From Crambe crambe (lineage: Eukaryota; Porifera; Demospongiae; Poecilosclerida; Crambeidae): a stretch of 64,000 nt of DNA. How positions within the stretch are numbered: position 1 is the first letter of the stretch; each line of letters starts with the position of its first letter. A model generated the notes under the pieces. The model saw only the letters and a program-made list of their open reading frames with translations, searched no databases and had not been told where the DNA came from. The position numbers and the translations under genes are program-made. The stretch lies in the NCBI GenBank assembly GCA_963924555.1, contig OZ004581.1, positions 8,347,338 to 8,411,337 of the forward strand, given 5' to 3'. Of the stretch, positions 47,550-59,484 are shown piece after piece.

Positions 47550-50320
47550 ACCCTACCAGTGAGGTAAGATAGCTCTTGGATCCACAGAAACCTTATAGAC
47601 CAGATAAAGGGAATCTTCCCCTGCTATCCCCCTAAAAACCACTAATTCAATGATTATTTAATAGGACCTAGACACAATAAATCTAGAAAACTATTGTAAT
47701 TATTGTGTATCGATACACCAGCCACTACTATGATATTCCACACGAATAGTTCAACATCATCCTTATACGACATCCACTTCCTATAGGATTAGCTATAGGA
47801 TTAGACAGCTGCTACTAATAATGACAGGGACAATCACAGGAGGAGGGAGGGCATGTTAGAGTCTTGCTACTAATAATCACATGACCTTGAGTTCCCATAG
47901 TATAAAAATGACTAACACTGTGTTGCCTTGGAAACCCCAGGCAGATATTAGCCTTATACCTGATGTTACCAAGGACAACGGAATTATGAATATTCCAACT
48001 AGAAACAGCATGTTAACAATTTCCTCCATGTGGTAGATTGCCTGAGGATACAGAGCTATGAAGTGGGTCCAACCCAAATAATATGGTTGTGCATACAAAT
48101 ACTGTTCCTGATTGTTCAAGCCGTAGTAAAGATGAAACTTAATTAGTAAACAACTGAGAAAAGTGGAATACAAATAGACTATTGCCACAAAGAATGAATG
48201 TACCCACTTCAATAAATTTCAATTTATGGCCAAATAAAATTAATGGCCACTTCAAATTCATCAACAGTTGACTTGAGCCACGTGCCAGAACATGCTGTGG
48301 ACCTGATGATTAATTGTTCAGAACACTTGATGAATAATATAAAATGGCTCATTGGCTCAAGTTACTTGTTGAATTAGACCACTTTCTCTGCTTTTGAGAG
48401 ATCCTTAGTGCAAAGGCCATCATGATATTCACACTCTTGCAGTTAGTGAATTTCTCTCCAGTTTGGGTTCAAGGTTTTTTTGCATGAGGTGTTCTAGAGG
48501 TCTTTTGCATGAGGTATTCTAGGGGTACTCTCTCTCTCTCAGCTAACTTAATACTTACTGAGTGATTGTTTGGGAAGATGTCTTCTTCATAACATGACTT
48601 AGCAATGGCTTTCTCTTGTCCCTTGATGACATTGCCAGAGCGAGAATACTCCACATAATTCTCAACAACAGTTCATTGGGTGGTACCTACACAATGACAA
48701 ATACGCATACCATATAAGGTAGCAGTAATATATCATAGCTCCAGCCAAGATCCACAGAATAGCAGCAAAGAAAAGGGAAAGAGCAGTCAGTGAAGTCATC
48801 ATTATTGTTGGGACCAGATATTATGCTGTGAGCAAATGTGTGCGAAATTTTCAGAGAAACCAACCAATCAGCATTGGACTGCAGTAAAGCAGAAATATCT
48901 CAGAGGCACAGTCAATTTGTTTGTATGGCAAATGAGGCTCCAGTATGACTATTGCTTTGAAAGTCCTGTGTGCCTACGAATCTTGATACAATTAGGCCCT
49001 GAAGGAGGTAACTACCATTGGGTCATGTGTGATAGCTAACTACATCACTTCTTAAACCAACAAACTTCTGGCCTAGCCCAAGAATCCATTTTCTTGGTCT
49101 GGCCAGGAGCGTTAATGGATTGTATTATACATGTTTATCGTATCACACTATTTTTATCTTTGTTTATATTTCCTGATTTGAGCAAGCTAAAATCAATGAT
49201 TGAATTCCTAGCAGGATTAGAATTGTGGAGATGTCTTGCCACCTGTACCTAGAGCACACACCACACCATACCACACCACACCACACCTCTGTCAATACCA
49301 TACCACCTGCAGGCTAGCACCTAGAAAACAGTCCAGATAGTAATCATCACTATTGCCCCATCTCTCATTGGACCTGTTGCATTGTCCAGTCACTTGACAA
49401 TTACAAGAAGTGATTATGCCCACAAAGTGCCTATTACGTGAAATTTAATGATCTCCTAAGCCATAATTAATCTTAGTGACTCTATATATCCACCTTCTAA
49501 AGAAAAAAGGTCACTTTTCTAGGTCTATCCCAATGACCTCTACCTAATTACCCCTAGCCCTATCAGTGAGGCCTCTAGGCTAGACAGCCTTACACACCAG
49601 AAAAAGGGAATCTTCCCCTGCTATGCCCCTAAAAAATCACTAATTCAACAATAATTGCTAGGCACAATAAATCTAGCTGTCCATAAACTATTGTAACAAT
49701 TGTGTATCCATACACCGGCCACTACTACAATATTCCACACAAATAGTTCAACATTATCCTTATACGACAGCTGCTACTAATAATGACAGGGACAATCACA
49801 GGAGGAGGGAGGGAGGGCATATTAGAGTCTTGCTACTAATAATGACAGGGACAATCACAGGAGGAGGGAGGGAGGGCATGTTAGAGTCTTGCTACTAATA
49901 ATGACAGGGACAATCAATCACATGACCTTGAGTTCCCATAGTATACTAATACTGTGTTGCCTGGAGGCAGACATTAGCCTTATACCTGATGTGTTAGCAA
50001 TTTCCTCCATGTGATACATTGCCTGAGGATACAGAGCTATGAAGTAGGGTCCAACCCAAATATGGGTGTACATAGTCATACAAATTCTTTCATGATTGTT
50101 CAAGCCAGAAAGGTGAGAAAAGTGGCAATACTCAAAATGCTAAGTGGATACAAATAGACTATTGCCACAAAGAATGCCAATGTACCCAACTTTAATGAAT
50201 TTCAAATAAATAAAATTTAATGACCACTTCATCAACAATTAACTCAGCCACATGTCAGAATCATTCTCAGAACATGCTGTGGACATGATGATTATTATTG
50301 TCCATAACATTATGACTAAT
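47550..50320. repeat. Duplicated non-coding segment (about 47,550-48,330 and 49,540-50,320)
   Basis: The two parts share long stretches, such as GATACAGAGCTATGAAGT, CTATTGCCACAAAGAATG and CTACTAATAATGACAGGGAC. In the second copy the block TAATGACAGGGACAATCACA with GGAGGAGGGAGGG is itself tandemly repeated about three times (49,780-49,920). An open frame at 47,877-48,212 looks hydrophobic but is not conserved in the second copy, so I do not call it a gene. A CCACACCATACCACACC microsatellite lies near 49,258-49,290. Confidence 0.7.
48780..49040 (+). pseudogene. Ty1/Copia retrotransposon relic (pol, RNase H-proximal)
   Basis: The plus strand encodes CAKFSEKPTNQHWTAVK then YLRGTVNL, matching the conserved Copia pol stretch just before RNase H, where the family has a pattern like KPTxxHWxAVKRILRYLKGT. 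Here the residues between AVK and YL are shortened and no long frame surrounds it. No LTRs were seen nearby. It is a small dead fragment between the two duplicated segments. Confidence 0.6.
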
Positions 50321-50507
50321 ATTAAAAGGCTCATATCAACAGTATTCTTTACCCACTGAATTCGACTCACTTTTCTCAGTCTTTCTGCTTTCTCTTCTTC
50401 TTTCTTTGCTTCCTCTTTTTCTCTCTCTTGGAGCTCATTTTAGCACGATTGCTCCACTAATGACAGGGGCTTGCCCTCCTCCTCCTATCATCATCATCAT
50501 ACTTGGT

Positions 50508-51390
50508 CTACCTGACCACCCCATATGCATCCTCTGAGATTTCGTGCCACATACATAATGTCTCTCTGTACATCAGTACAAGTGCTCCTGCAGGTGAGGG
50601 ATTACCAGTAAACAAGTGGCTAGGGGAAATGAGATAGGATGTCTCCCAATTGCATTCCACAGTGTGAGTGTACATACATGCAGAGCCTACATGTATTGTG
50701 GTTGCCCAACTGTTCTCGTTTAGTTGAGTTTGTGCCAAATCTACACACACACACATTATTTCCAGTGTCCATTCCATAAGACATGCTGATCACCCCATCC
50801 CAACACCTGGAAAATGACATGCAGAGTACGTTATATTAATCACAGCTACATGCTTATTTTAAAGTTTGTGGTCACTAAAAAATGATCTTTTAAAGTAGTC
50901 GTCAAATAACAACAACAACAACAACAACAACAGGTAATGTGTTAGTGGGTTGGATACTTACCTTTGTTCCAGCCTGTCCTGTGTAGTAGGATCCTTTATT
51001 GATCATGGAGTGACAGCAGACATAGCCCCCCTGGAACCTGCACAGGAGAGATTAGGAGAACATTGATGGCTACTCACTACTAGGACATTCACACACTCTA
51101 CACAGGGAAGGAAGAGACAGCATTAGTTTATACACACTCAAAACTCTTCAGTCAAGTGCCCAGTCTGACAAGTGTCTCACTTGACCCTAGCTAATTGTAG
51201 TCGTTTGATCTGTGAGTATCTTTAAGCTAACTAAACTTTGACTTACCCTGGCAGCAGTGGGGAGTTTTCTATTTGATATCCGTTTGTTGTTAGATCGCCA
51301 AGCATTGTGATCAGGTAGTTTCTTTCTTTCACGGCTTGTATTGTTGTAAGAAGATCGGTAATGCTGTAGTTGATGAACTCCCTTGGACAT
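50508..51390 (-). pseudogene. Unrecognised multi-exon gene, probably damaged
   Basis: Exon 51,248-51,390 reads CPREFINYSITDLLTTIQAV then KERNYLITMLGDLTTNGYQI and ENSPLLPG, up to the donor GTAAGTCAA. It joins in frame to exon 50,962-51,037 (FQGGYVCCHSMINKGSYYTG, QAGTK), which lies between good splice sites. The next exon starts near 50,806 after TTTTCCAG and reads VLGWGDQHVLWNGHWK, then a stop. A GT microsatellite follows, and then an open frame in another phase to 50,508 (SHLFTGNPSPAGALVLMYRE, HEISEDAYGVVR). The exon-exon frame match supports real coding sequence. The late stop and frame change near the microsatellite suggest decay or a missed splice. I do not recognise the protein; repeated Gly-Trp and Gly-Gly-Tyr segments hint at a beta-rich fold. 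Confidence 0.4.
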
Positions 51391-51399
51391 GGCTAGACG

Positions 51400-52630
51400 T
51401 AGACTAAAACAATTACTAGTTACAGTCGTTACGCAACCTTAAATTTTAATTTTTTATGACGCCATGTTTGACTTGCCACGTGGGCAATTTTTTGTTGAAC
51501 AAGTGGTAGGTAGTTCTAGCCTCTCTACTCTCCTTTAGAGCAATTTTCAGTGGCCACGCTTGAAGTACCTATGCAGGAAAGCTGTAAAAACAAGCTATGT
51601 GTTTATGGAGTGTAGATAGCTAGGCACTCTGTTTTTAACGGGGAACTTCTGTTAGATGGATTAAAGAGCTGTACTTGGGTCTCGTTGGAAAGCGCGCTCT
51701 AGGACAACATTGGAAAGCGTGCACAATTCAATAACCAGGTATGTTAAAGATAGTTATTTTACCAGTAGATATGTCATTTTAAAGTAGATGTATAGGTGTC
51801 GAAAAATATAATCCACGAGATTACAGAATGATAATAATAATAGAGCTACAATAAATCCATCTATCATCCTCACTTTCAATTTCAAAGTCAATTTCATCTT
51901 AAAAAACAAAGTCCATAATATCAACATCATGATCTCTCTCTGTGGTGTTGCAGCAGTTTCTGCATTCATATCCAGCTGAGCAAGAGTTCGCCTTCTTTCT
52001 ACAATTGGTTCACACACCTGTAACCTCTTATCAAACTCTCAAGTCTATTCCTGATGGTCTTGATGTTTTCATTAGTGTCTCACACTACAGCGAGTGAGTT
52101 ATTCTTTATGGACCATCTGTAATAATTATGATAGTGACTGAAGTATTGTCCCCACAGGTGCAGAACCCAGCAGGATCTCTTCCAGTGCTTCATTGGAGGC
52201 TGTCGTCCCATTTTCAAATTTTGTTCTGAACCACGGATGTCATCAAGCCATTTATGATGCTGTTCTTCCACCGACAATCCCAGGTTATTGAACATAGAGT
52301 AGTGGGTGGCCGGACATTGTGTAATAAAACCTTTTGAAGTACACCGTACCCACTAATTGTAGGAATTCCAAATAGCCTGACTTCCAGTTTAAGGGTAACC
52401 CTTAGGCAGCTTTAGTATTAGCCAGTGGCTAGTTGGTTCGCCTTGTGCCCATTTTGGACACTAAAGTTATAAAATAAAAAAAAGGTTCCTGAAGCAGTAC
52501 TTCTAGTAATAAGGAAGCAGAAAAGTGGCTTTACCTATCCCACTGAAAAAGGACACATAATCACAGCCAGTACATACCAACAGTGTCTGAAGAACATGGG
52601 GTAACTCTGATGGTGTGAGCTTGCCTAGCT
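51400..52630. other. Gene-poor stretch
   Basis: No supported gene. Short open frames only. The sequence near 51,420-51,480 may hold the promoter of the 50,508-51,390 gene, but no recognisable element stands out. Confidence 0.4.
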
Positions 52631-52639
52631 CTGGATCAG

Positions 52640-53215
52640 TAGTCTGACGTAGCCGACCCTTTACCTTCCTTTTCTTGGGGGCGGGGGAAGGAGAAAGGGT
52701 CTGGTGACTCTAGCATCAACGACTTGTGTCGCGCATGAAAAACAACACTTGGATTCATCATGTGATATAGCCACAAACTTTTGTTTCTACCACTTTTTGG
52801 AGCCTGCCCCTTGCTTTTCTATGGGATCAAGATCGACTCGATAAGCCCTTGATGGGATCGATTGTGGCTGTAGCTAGCTGTTTCAAGTGAGATGAGAAGT
52901 TATCAGCAGGTGGATCAATTGACTTATATGGCATTATGAGGCTAGGGGAGCGAGCATTAGGTGTATGGGACGTACTATTCAAACACTGTTGTGACTCCAA
53001 GGCTCTTGTCACTTGATCCCCACTTCTTAGACCTCTCCAAGAATTCTCCTTTCTCTAACTACTGCTTTTCACGCAAATTACTTGCGCACGGTTTATGATT
53101 GCCATGATGTAATGTTCAAAAATGACACAAGTTGTATATGCTAGAGTCACCAGACCCTTTCTCCTTCCCCCCACCCCCAAGAAAAGGAAGGTAAAGGGTC
53201 GGCTACACCAGACTA
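52640..53215. mobile_element. MITE with TAGTCT ends and 9-bp target duplication
   Basis: Inverted repeats of about 95 bp start TAGTCTGACGTAGCCGACCC (left) and TAGTCTGGTGTAGCCGACCC (right, reverse complement) and continue through CCTTCCTTTTCTTGGGGG and GGTCTGGTGACTCTAGCAT. Perfect 9-bp duplications CTGGATCAG flank it at 52,631-52,639 and 53,216-53,224. Its tip and duplication length match the nested MITE at 19,916-20,269. A 9-bp duplication is typical of Mutator-like (or Merlin) transposition. Confidence 0.9.
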
Positions 53216-53299
53216 CTGGATCAGCTTCTAAGGCCATGATCAGATTTTTGAGGTGAAATAGCCTTAACTCTCTGGCACTATAAAGGCTGATTTATGCAA

Positions 53300-53533
53300 T
53301 TATGTCCTTGTTTTTGGAAAAGTAACCAGCCACCTAGGTGTATGGCTAGGATCTGCAAGTACCCTTGTTATATCCCTTCTGCAGGTTTGACAGATTACTC
53401 CATCTTCAGGGACATCAAGGCTTGATATGTACCTGTAACCCTCTACATTTTTCCACTTGGATGGTGTATTCAGATGGATTTTTCCATGGCAGAGGTAGCA
53501 AGCTTCTGTGAGGCTGGTGGTCTGCTCTGTCAT
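53300..53533 (-). CDS. Possible small zinc-binding protein fragment
   Basis: A minus-strand open frame contains ACYLCHGKI and, 37 residues later, VICQTCRRDI: two CxxC pairs that could bind zinc, separated by KWKNVEGYRYISSLDVPEDG. It ends at a stop after PRWLVTFPKTRT. The upstream border is unclear, although an in-frame ATG exists at 53,533. I do not recognise the family, and it may be an exon or relic of a transposon-associated protein. Confidence 0.3.
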   Translation of the reverse strand: MTEQTTSLTEACYLCHGKIHLNTPSKWKNVEGYRYISSLDVPEDGVICQTCRRDITRVLADPSHTPRWLVTFPKTRT

Positions 53534-53639
53534 TGCATATAGCTATATGTATTAGTGTACTGATAACCTTTTTTAATGATAAAATATTACCATGTATATT
53601 CGTTTGTTCCTTCTCTCCCTCAGAATACACTCAGCAGCA

Positions 53640-54640
53640 GTTGAAATACTAAGTAATAGGATTGTTTACCTACTTATCAACCTACATACAATTATAAACC
53701 ACAAGTACACTTACCTTAACCACTTCAGCTGCACAGTGAATGCAGCTGGACTTTGCACGCGCTAAGTACACTGCTGCCGATCGTGCACAAGTCCATACTT
53801 GGATGATTGTAAGCTAAGGATGTCTGAATAGTGTTGGAGAAAGTAAAGCTTTAGATCTGTGTCGGAAAATATTATACCACGCTAGTTAGTACATCCTTTC
53901 AAAACAGGTATGTTGCGTGTTTGGTGCCCGTGCAAGTGGATTTTGGCAGTTGTAAGCGATTAAGTGCGTTAATAGTGTACTAGGAAGGTTGTGTGTCCTC
54001 GCTAACAAATTTCAAGTCCAAGAATGCACAGGTAACGGAATAAGAAAACGTTTTCTAGAGGTGCTGTTTTGATTCACCGTGCACCTACGGCAAGAATTGA
54101 CATTTCCGGTATAATTAAATTTCAATGGGGCTCAATTGACTTCCGGTTTGGTTGCGTAACGACTGGTTAATTATGTAGCCACGTCCACCGGCATGCGCAT
54201 GTCATTCAATTGGATCGAGTATAGTAGCCACTTCCTTGTGAGGGCACTTCATCATTCAAAGTATAAAAAGCGCGCGCAAAAAAAAAATCTTAAGGTAATG
54301 ATAGGAAGAATAGTAAGAAGCAATGGAAGGATCAGTGTCACTCTGGGAGCCTTCATCCTCTTCTGAAAAAGGAAAAGAACTCTAAAATAAATTCTTTTGC
54401 GCACGTGACAAGTGCATGTGACTGCATTCCAGATCCAGAGTGTCCACTGAAGCCTGGCCACAGTTACCAGGCCCATGCCCAGTATATACCGTGGAATGGC
54501 CCAGTATATACCGTGCGTAACGCCCACCCACCCACGTGGAGAGTACATCGTTGTGTTTATCACAGTACTTATTATGCATTATGCCATGCTACATTGTACT
54601 TATAAGGAACATTGATTCAGCAAGAAGCTTTGAAATTATG
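53640..54640. other. Gene-poor stretch
   Basis: No supported gene. Contains a short A-run near 54,278 and two adjacent copies of CCAGTATATACCGTG near 54,478-54,515. Confidence 0.4.
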
Positions 54641-54643
54641 TAA

Positions 54644-54981
54644 TCAATTTCTTTTAATAAATAAACTTGTATACCAATCACTGACAGTTTCATTTATTTC
54701 TTCTGCAAGTGTTCTCAATCCGATATCATTTAAGACTTTGACAAGACTCTTCCATGAAACTTCTACTCCCTTTCCTTCCAACCAGTTGTTGAATATTCTC
54801 GTGGTGATGTCCACTGGAACCCCACGAAGTTCTTTCTGAATGGCCTTCACATGACCGCCTGTTTCATCCTTCAGCAGTGATATCCCAAAACTGGAATAAT
54901 CTGCTCCAATCTTATTTGGAATGTTGATGTTACGCCTGAGGCCAGGGAAGTTGAGTAAACAGGGCATAGTGGGCTTCAAAC
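54644..54981 (-). CDS. Terminal Death-domain exon, paralogue of 24,928-25,244
   Basis: The same acceptor and lead (LKPTMPCLLNFPGLRRNIN) and the same Death-fold body as the 24,928 exon, with scattered conservative changes (Arg for Lys, Ser for Thr, Gly for Ala). The end differs: after SDWY this copy continues TSLFIKRN before the stop, where the paralogue stops after one more residue. The high similarity suggests a recent duplication or gene conversion. Confidence 0.8.
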
Positions 54982-57900
54982 CTGGAAGAGTAAGTGACAA
55001 CCAAAACTGTTAATGATGAGTGAAGGTGTATTATGCATGAGTTATCACATTCATTAAAGTAATATTGCCCCTGAAGGAACTGCAATCAGTGCTTCACATA
55101 TGTAGTACCCTAAGAGGACATGCTTGGACAATGACTAACTAGCTATTCTAGTTCGTGTTTGTATTCGTTGATGACCAGGTTCACTGGCTATCACAGTCAA
55201 CCACTTTTTTTACTATTCTTACATTCTGAAGTGCTCATCCCTCCCTGAAATGATGGGTAGACCTTTAAATCAGCTGCACCTAATGATTGAGTGTGTACAT
55301 ACAGCATTGCATGTATGGAGAGTACATTGGCGCTACGTAGCTTACCAGGCATCCACTTTGACATAAAGATAACTGAAATGATGGCTACTAGAAGGGCAAT
55401 AACAATTGCGATGATGGTGGTTCTGGATGCTGTTGTGGTAGCTGTAATGGGTCCAAATAATTATTACTAAAACAATTTCATGGAATGAGCTAGTGCTAGT
55501 GACAAGCACTATAACTTAAATCACATACCAACCACACTAACAATAGTAACACCCCACTTTCAGGCACTCCAGGTATATAACATTTGCATCCCATAAAATT
55601 TTGTGTAAACAAACATTTTGAGCACAATGGTAGTACCCTCAGTCATCATGTTATAGCTCAAAAGTGGGTTAGGAGGCGATATAAATAATTATTATGACTA
55701 TATAAAATTCATTATTCATTGTGCTAATATTCACCCTAACACACGCTCTGATCAATACTTACCTGTATGAGGAAATTGTGAGGATTGATGGTGTCTCTTA
55801 GACTCTGTCAAAGGTTGTTCGTCTATTAAAGATCGTTTGCCTATCAGAGAATACCAATACAAGATTTATGTGAAAATCAGAATGTATGTTAAGACAAAAA
55901 TTACAAGCCATATTCAAACAGAATATAACTTTGGGATCAACTAAGTCATAATTATTTGAAAGATGATTAACCAAATTCCAATTTCTGCTCCAAACAGAAT
56001 TGATATACTGTCTATACATAAATTAACATGTATCAGAAAACTTATAAAGAGGGGAAGAATAGAATTAGTTAATGGACACAAAATTAAATAGTTAGGGAGA
56101 TGCAAAAACTCATCTGCTGACATAAAATTAATGTCTCTCTTGGACTAAAATTTTGCTCCCTCCTTGCCATAATGATAATGTGGGTAAAGAGAATGGTCTC
56201 TTCCCATTTGCCACAAAATAATAAAGTACATAACCACTCGATCAGAGAGAGAGAATAAAAACAAAGGGAAAAAAGATGAACCTTGTGGAGTGTGTGCCTC
56301 TTTTGAAATAGGAAGGGTGGATGCTGAGGTGAATTGCTGCAATACTTCTGAATCTATATTTAAAAGGTGATACCATAAACTACACATCTATACATGATTC
56401 AAAACACCATTGCAATTAAGTACAAAAATCTAAGTTTACCTTCATACTTTCCATGGATGGAACATTTCTCAGCATTGAGAGCTGCTTTTAGATCTGCTGC
56501 CAATTTTTCCTGTCGGCCATCTTTCAACAAGTTGTATAAGCCTCTCCATTTCTCTGAGTAACGTTTGCAGTGGGCCATTTGGGGAGCATTGGCCAGCCAT
56601 TCTCCAATCACATCTCGTAAGCAATCAACATCTGACTCTTGCTTCGCTACGGACTTGATGCGATAAGGTGGGATGCCAACAAGCTCAGCTATCTTCTTCC
56701 AGTAGGGAGCCAAGTCATCCAGGATTCTGATTTCTCTGTGCTTGCCAGTTTCATGGTCAAAGTACTTGATAAGTTGTAAGCTTTCAATGGTTGCATCTTC
56801 ATCCCAAAGAGGACTTGTACCAACTGTTGTAATGATAATAACCACATGTTCACATTATACTGTAGTGGATTATAATCATGACTGCATGGCTACATATATA
56901 TATATACCTTGCTTGCTAACTTATACTACTAAATCACATACTAACCACACTAACAATACTAACACTGGATGGGGCCCCCACTTTCTGGCATCCCAGGTAT
57001 ATAACATTTAGCATCCCGTTAATTTTTTGAAAACAAACACAATGGTAGCTACCCTCAGTCATCATGTTATAACTCAAAAGTGGAGTGGATACTGTAGGCA
57101 CAGGAAACTGTTAAGATAAAAATTACAAGCTGTAAGTTCTAATTATTTGAAAGATGATTAACCAAATTCCAATTTCTGCTCCAAGCAGAATTGATATACT
57201 CTCTATGCATAAATAAACATTGATCAATTTATATCATGCAAAAATTAGTCCTCTACAAAAATAGTTGGGGAGACAGTTCAAATTGCAAAAATTCATCTGC
57301 TGACATAAAATCAATGGTCCCTCAAGGACTGAAATTTGAGGGTCCCTCCTTGCCAGGGGATGATTTTTATAAAATGAATGGTCTCCTCCCATCTGCCACA
57401 AAATTAAATCACCCCCCTCTAAGCATGCAAGTGTGAATTTCTAGCTTGTATAATGATGCAGGTGTCACACTGTGGTGGTGGACCATTGATGATATCCTGA
57501 AGATTCCCTAAATAGGAAGGTCTCATTTCACTGTAGCTACTAGCAAAGCACTCACTCAAGGTGTCTTGACTTGCTTCAACTGATTTCCTTGTTAGTTCAC
57601 TCTATAGTAAAAGTTTCTTTAAGTCATAGAAGATGATGTTCTTTAAACTTACGTCAGGAGCACTGCTTGTTCCTAGTGGTTGAGGTTTGCTGGTCAAAGA
57701 TGGTGTGGACTGAGTAGGTGCTAAACTGCAACCAGGTTGAAGTTGAGGTGCACTTTCCAACTGGTTCAATGCTGAGATGAAAACATAATCATAATAATAC
57801 TAATAACTTTAATAACTACCATCAGTGACAGGTCAGGAATTTGTGAATACACACCATTAGAGGTATCGGACCAGGTGGTCTCTGGATCTTTCACTTTCTG
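54644..57900 (-). CDS. Death / transmembrane / Death gene model, paralogous to the 24.9-kb gene
   Basis: Minus-strand exons in order: 57,857-57,900 (KVKDPETTWSDTSN); 57,653-57,771 (Pro/Thr/Ser linker with TKxQPLGTSSAPD-type end); 57,556-57,601; Death exon 56,440-56,823; 56,282-56,353; linker 55,763-55,840; transmembrane exon 55,346-55,441; 55,223-55,279; terminal Death exon 54,644-54,981. The last four match the exons at 26,235-26,312, 25,604-25,829, 25,487-25,543 and 24,928-25,244 in order, spacing and splice borders. The terminal exon is extended at its 3' end relative to the paralogue. The order predicts a Death domain on each side of the membrane helix, which is odd. Two overlapping genes, or use of only some exons, is equally possible. 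The upstream exons at 57.5-57.8 kb duplicate exons of the Roco gene (59,485-59,718), so the two models may be one locus with alternative splicing. Confidence 0.55.
56440..56823 (-). CDS. Death-domain exon (128 codons)
   Basis: The exon is 384 nt, phase-neutral, with acceptor ATTACAACAG and donor GAAG then GTAAAC. After a lead TSPLWDEDATIESLQLIKYF comes a Death-fold pattern: LDDLAPYWKKIAELVGIPPY (helices 1-2, core Trp), IKSVAKQESDVDCLRDVIGE, then WLANAPQMAHCKRYSEKWRG and LYNLLKDGRQEKLAADLKAAL. The W..A..LGI-like start and W...YN.LK.G..KLA end are Death-domain hallmarks. It would act as an adaptor surface for Death-Death contacts in the cytoplasm. Confidence 0.8.
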
Positions 57901-58192
57901 ATAGTTTGGCACAGTTGCATGTTATCTACAGTATCTAGTCACAACCCACCCATACCATGTAACACTGGATGGGACCTCCCACTTTCTGATACCCCAGGCA
58001 TATAACATTACCATCCATAAAATGATGTCAAAAATTTTAAAGGAAAAACCTTTTCGAACAGGATGGTAGCTACCCTCAGTCATCATGTTATAACTCTGGG
58101 TCACGATGTGACTAGACCTATAAAATTCATTATTCATTGTGCTAGTAACCTAATATTATTCACCCTAACACACACTCTGATCCAATGATTAC

Positions 58193-58270
58193 CTGTATGA
58201 GCAAATTGTGAGGATTGATGGTGTCTATTAGACTCTGTCAAAGGTTGTTCATCTATTAAAGATCGTTTGC
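58193..58270 (-). CDS. 78-nt linker exon, third copy
   Basis: An exon with acceptor CTGATAG and donor CATACAG then GTAATC encodes a KRSLIDEQP..ES.RHHQS-type linker. It matches 26,235-26,312 and 55,763-55,840. All three are 78 nt and phase-neutral, and sit before transmembrane or Death exons. The surrounding intron sequence is also copied. Confidence 0.6.
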
Positions 58271-58827
58271 CTATCAGAGAATACCAAGATCATGTGACAA
58301 TTAGAATGCTGTATACAGTAGGCACAGAACTGTTAAGATTAAAATTACAAGCTGAAAATAATTTTGGGATCAACTTAAGTTATAATTATTTGAAAGACGA
58401 TTAATCAAATTCCAATTTCTGCTCCAAGCAGAATTGATATACTCTCTATGCATAAATAAAATTTATAAAATAAAGGAAGAATAGAATTAGTTAATGGGCA
58501 TACCCTGCGAAAAAAAAAGGTCTGGGTATGAGGCTATGGGCATATCATGCAAAAATTAGTCCTCTACAAAAATAGTTGGGGAGACGGTTCATATTGCAAA
58601 AATTCATTTGCTGACATAAAATCATTGGTCCCTCAAGGACCGAAATTTGAGGGTCCCTCCTTGTCAGGGGATGATGTTTGTAAAATGAATGGTCTCCTCC
58701 CATCTGCCACAAAATTAAATAATCCAAACCCCTCTAAGGTGGTAAAACATGCAAGTGTGAATCTCTTGCTTGTATGAATACACGGGTGTTATACTGTGGT
58801 GGTGGACCATTGATGATATCCAATTAC

Positions 58828-58903
58828 CTTTCCAAATCACAGTGTCTCTAATAGATTTAGCAAGTTGGTTCAATCCAATATCTTCCAGCACAGACACCAG
58901 AGT
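58828..58903 (-). CDS. Partial Death-domain exon
   Basis: A short exon with acceptor ATCATAG and donor AAAG then GTAATTGG encodes TLVSVLEDIGLNQLAKSIRD TVIWK. This matches the last two helices of the terminal Death exons (LVKVLNDIGLxxLAEEINET). The earlier Death helices were not found immediately upstream, so this is either the second half of a split Death domain or a relic. Confidence 0.5.
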
Positions 58904-58984
58904 CTATGATGAGAACATGCACCTAGCTCTCCATTAAAGCCCCATGAATTTTCAATCAGATAAGGGAGTCTATGATGAGAACAT

Positions 58985-59080
58985 GCACCTAGCTCTCCAT
59001 TAAAGCCACCTATAGCTCTCCATTAAAGCCACCTATAGCTCTCCATTAAAGCCACCTATAGCTCTCCATTAAAGCCACGT
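58985..59080. repeat. 23-bp tandem repeat
   Basis: Four to five copies of TATAGCTCTCCATTAAAGCC with ACC between them. They begin after two partial copies of a longer block, GAGTCTATGATGAGAACATG then CACCTAGCTCTCC (58,901 and 58,967). The repeat lies in an intron just 5' of the exon at 58,828-58,903. Confidence 0.9.
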
Positions 59081-59484
59081 ACTCTGCAATGCCCCAATAG
59101 CTACATGTAAAAGAGAATGCATAAACATCCTCACAGTGCCCTTGAAGTGCATGTTGTGATTCACCAACTGAAATGCCTGAAACTCCATGCAAACTTTATA
59201 ATAACAGTTAGTTCTACTAATACACTGTGCACTGAGCAACCTATGGACCATTTATATAATCATTCTCCCTAATAGTCCACTTAGAGACCCTTAGCTCACT
59301 AGTGGATTAATAGAGAGAACAGACTGTATAGCAACCACCTCTGGACCACCAAAAGGTGGTCTCTTAAGGAGGTGGTCTCTTTACAGAAGTCAAAATTAAT
59401 GGTACAAGTACTATTGGGACATAACCAAGTGGTCTTTAAAGAGAGGTGGTCTCATTTCATTGTACTAACAAATTATCCACTCAC

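Noticed and set aside
47877..48212. Hydrophobic 111-codon minus-strand frame as a membrane protein
   Set aside because: The duplicated copy at 49,918-50,200 has indels that break the frame, with no sign of coding constraint.
56095..58720. Short frames such as those at 57,236 and 58,547 as a conserved small protein
   Set aside because: They lie in copied intron blocks, run in the opposite direction to the gene, and the copies differ by indels.
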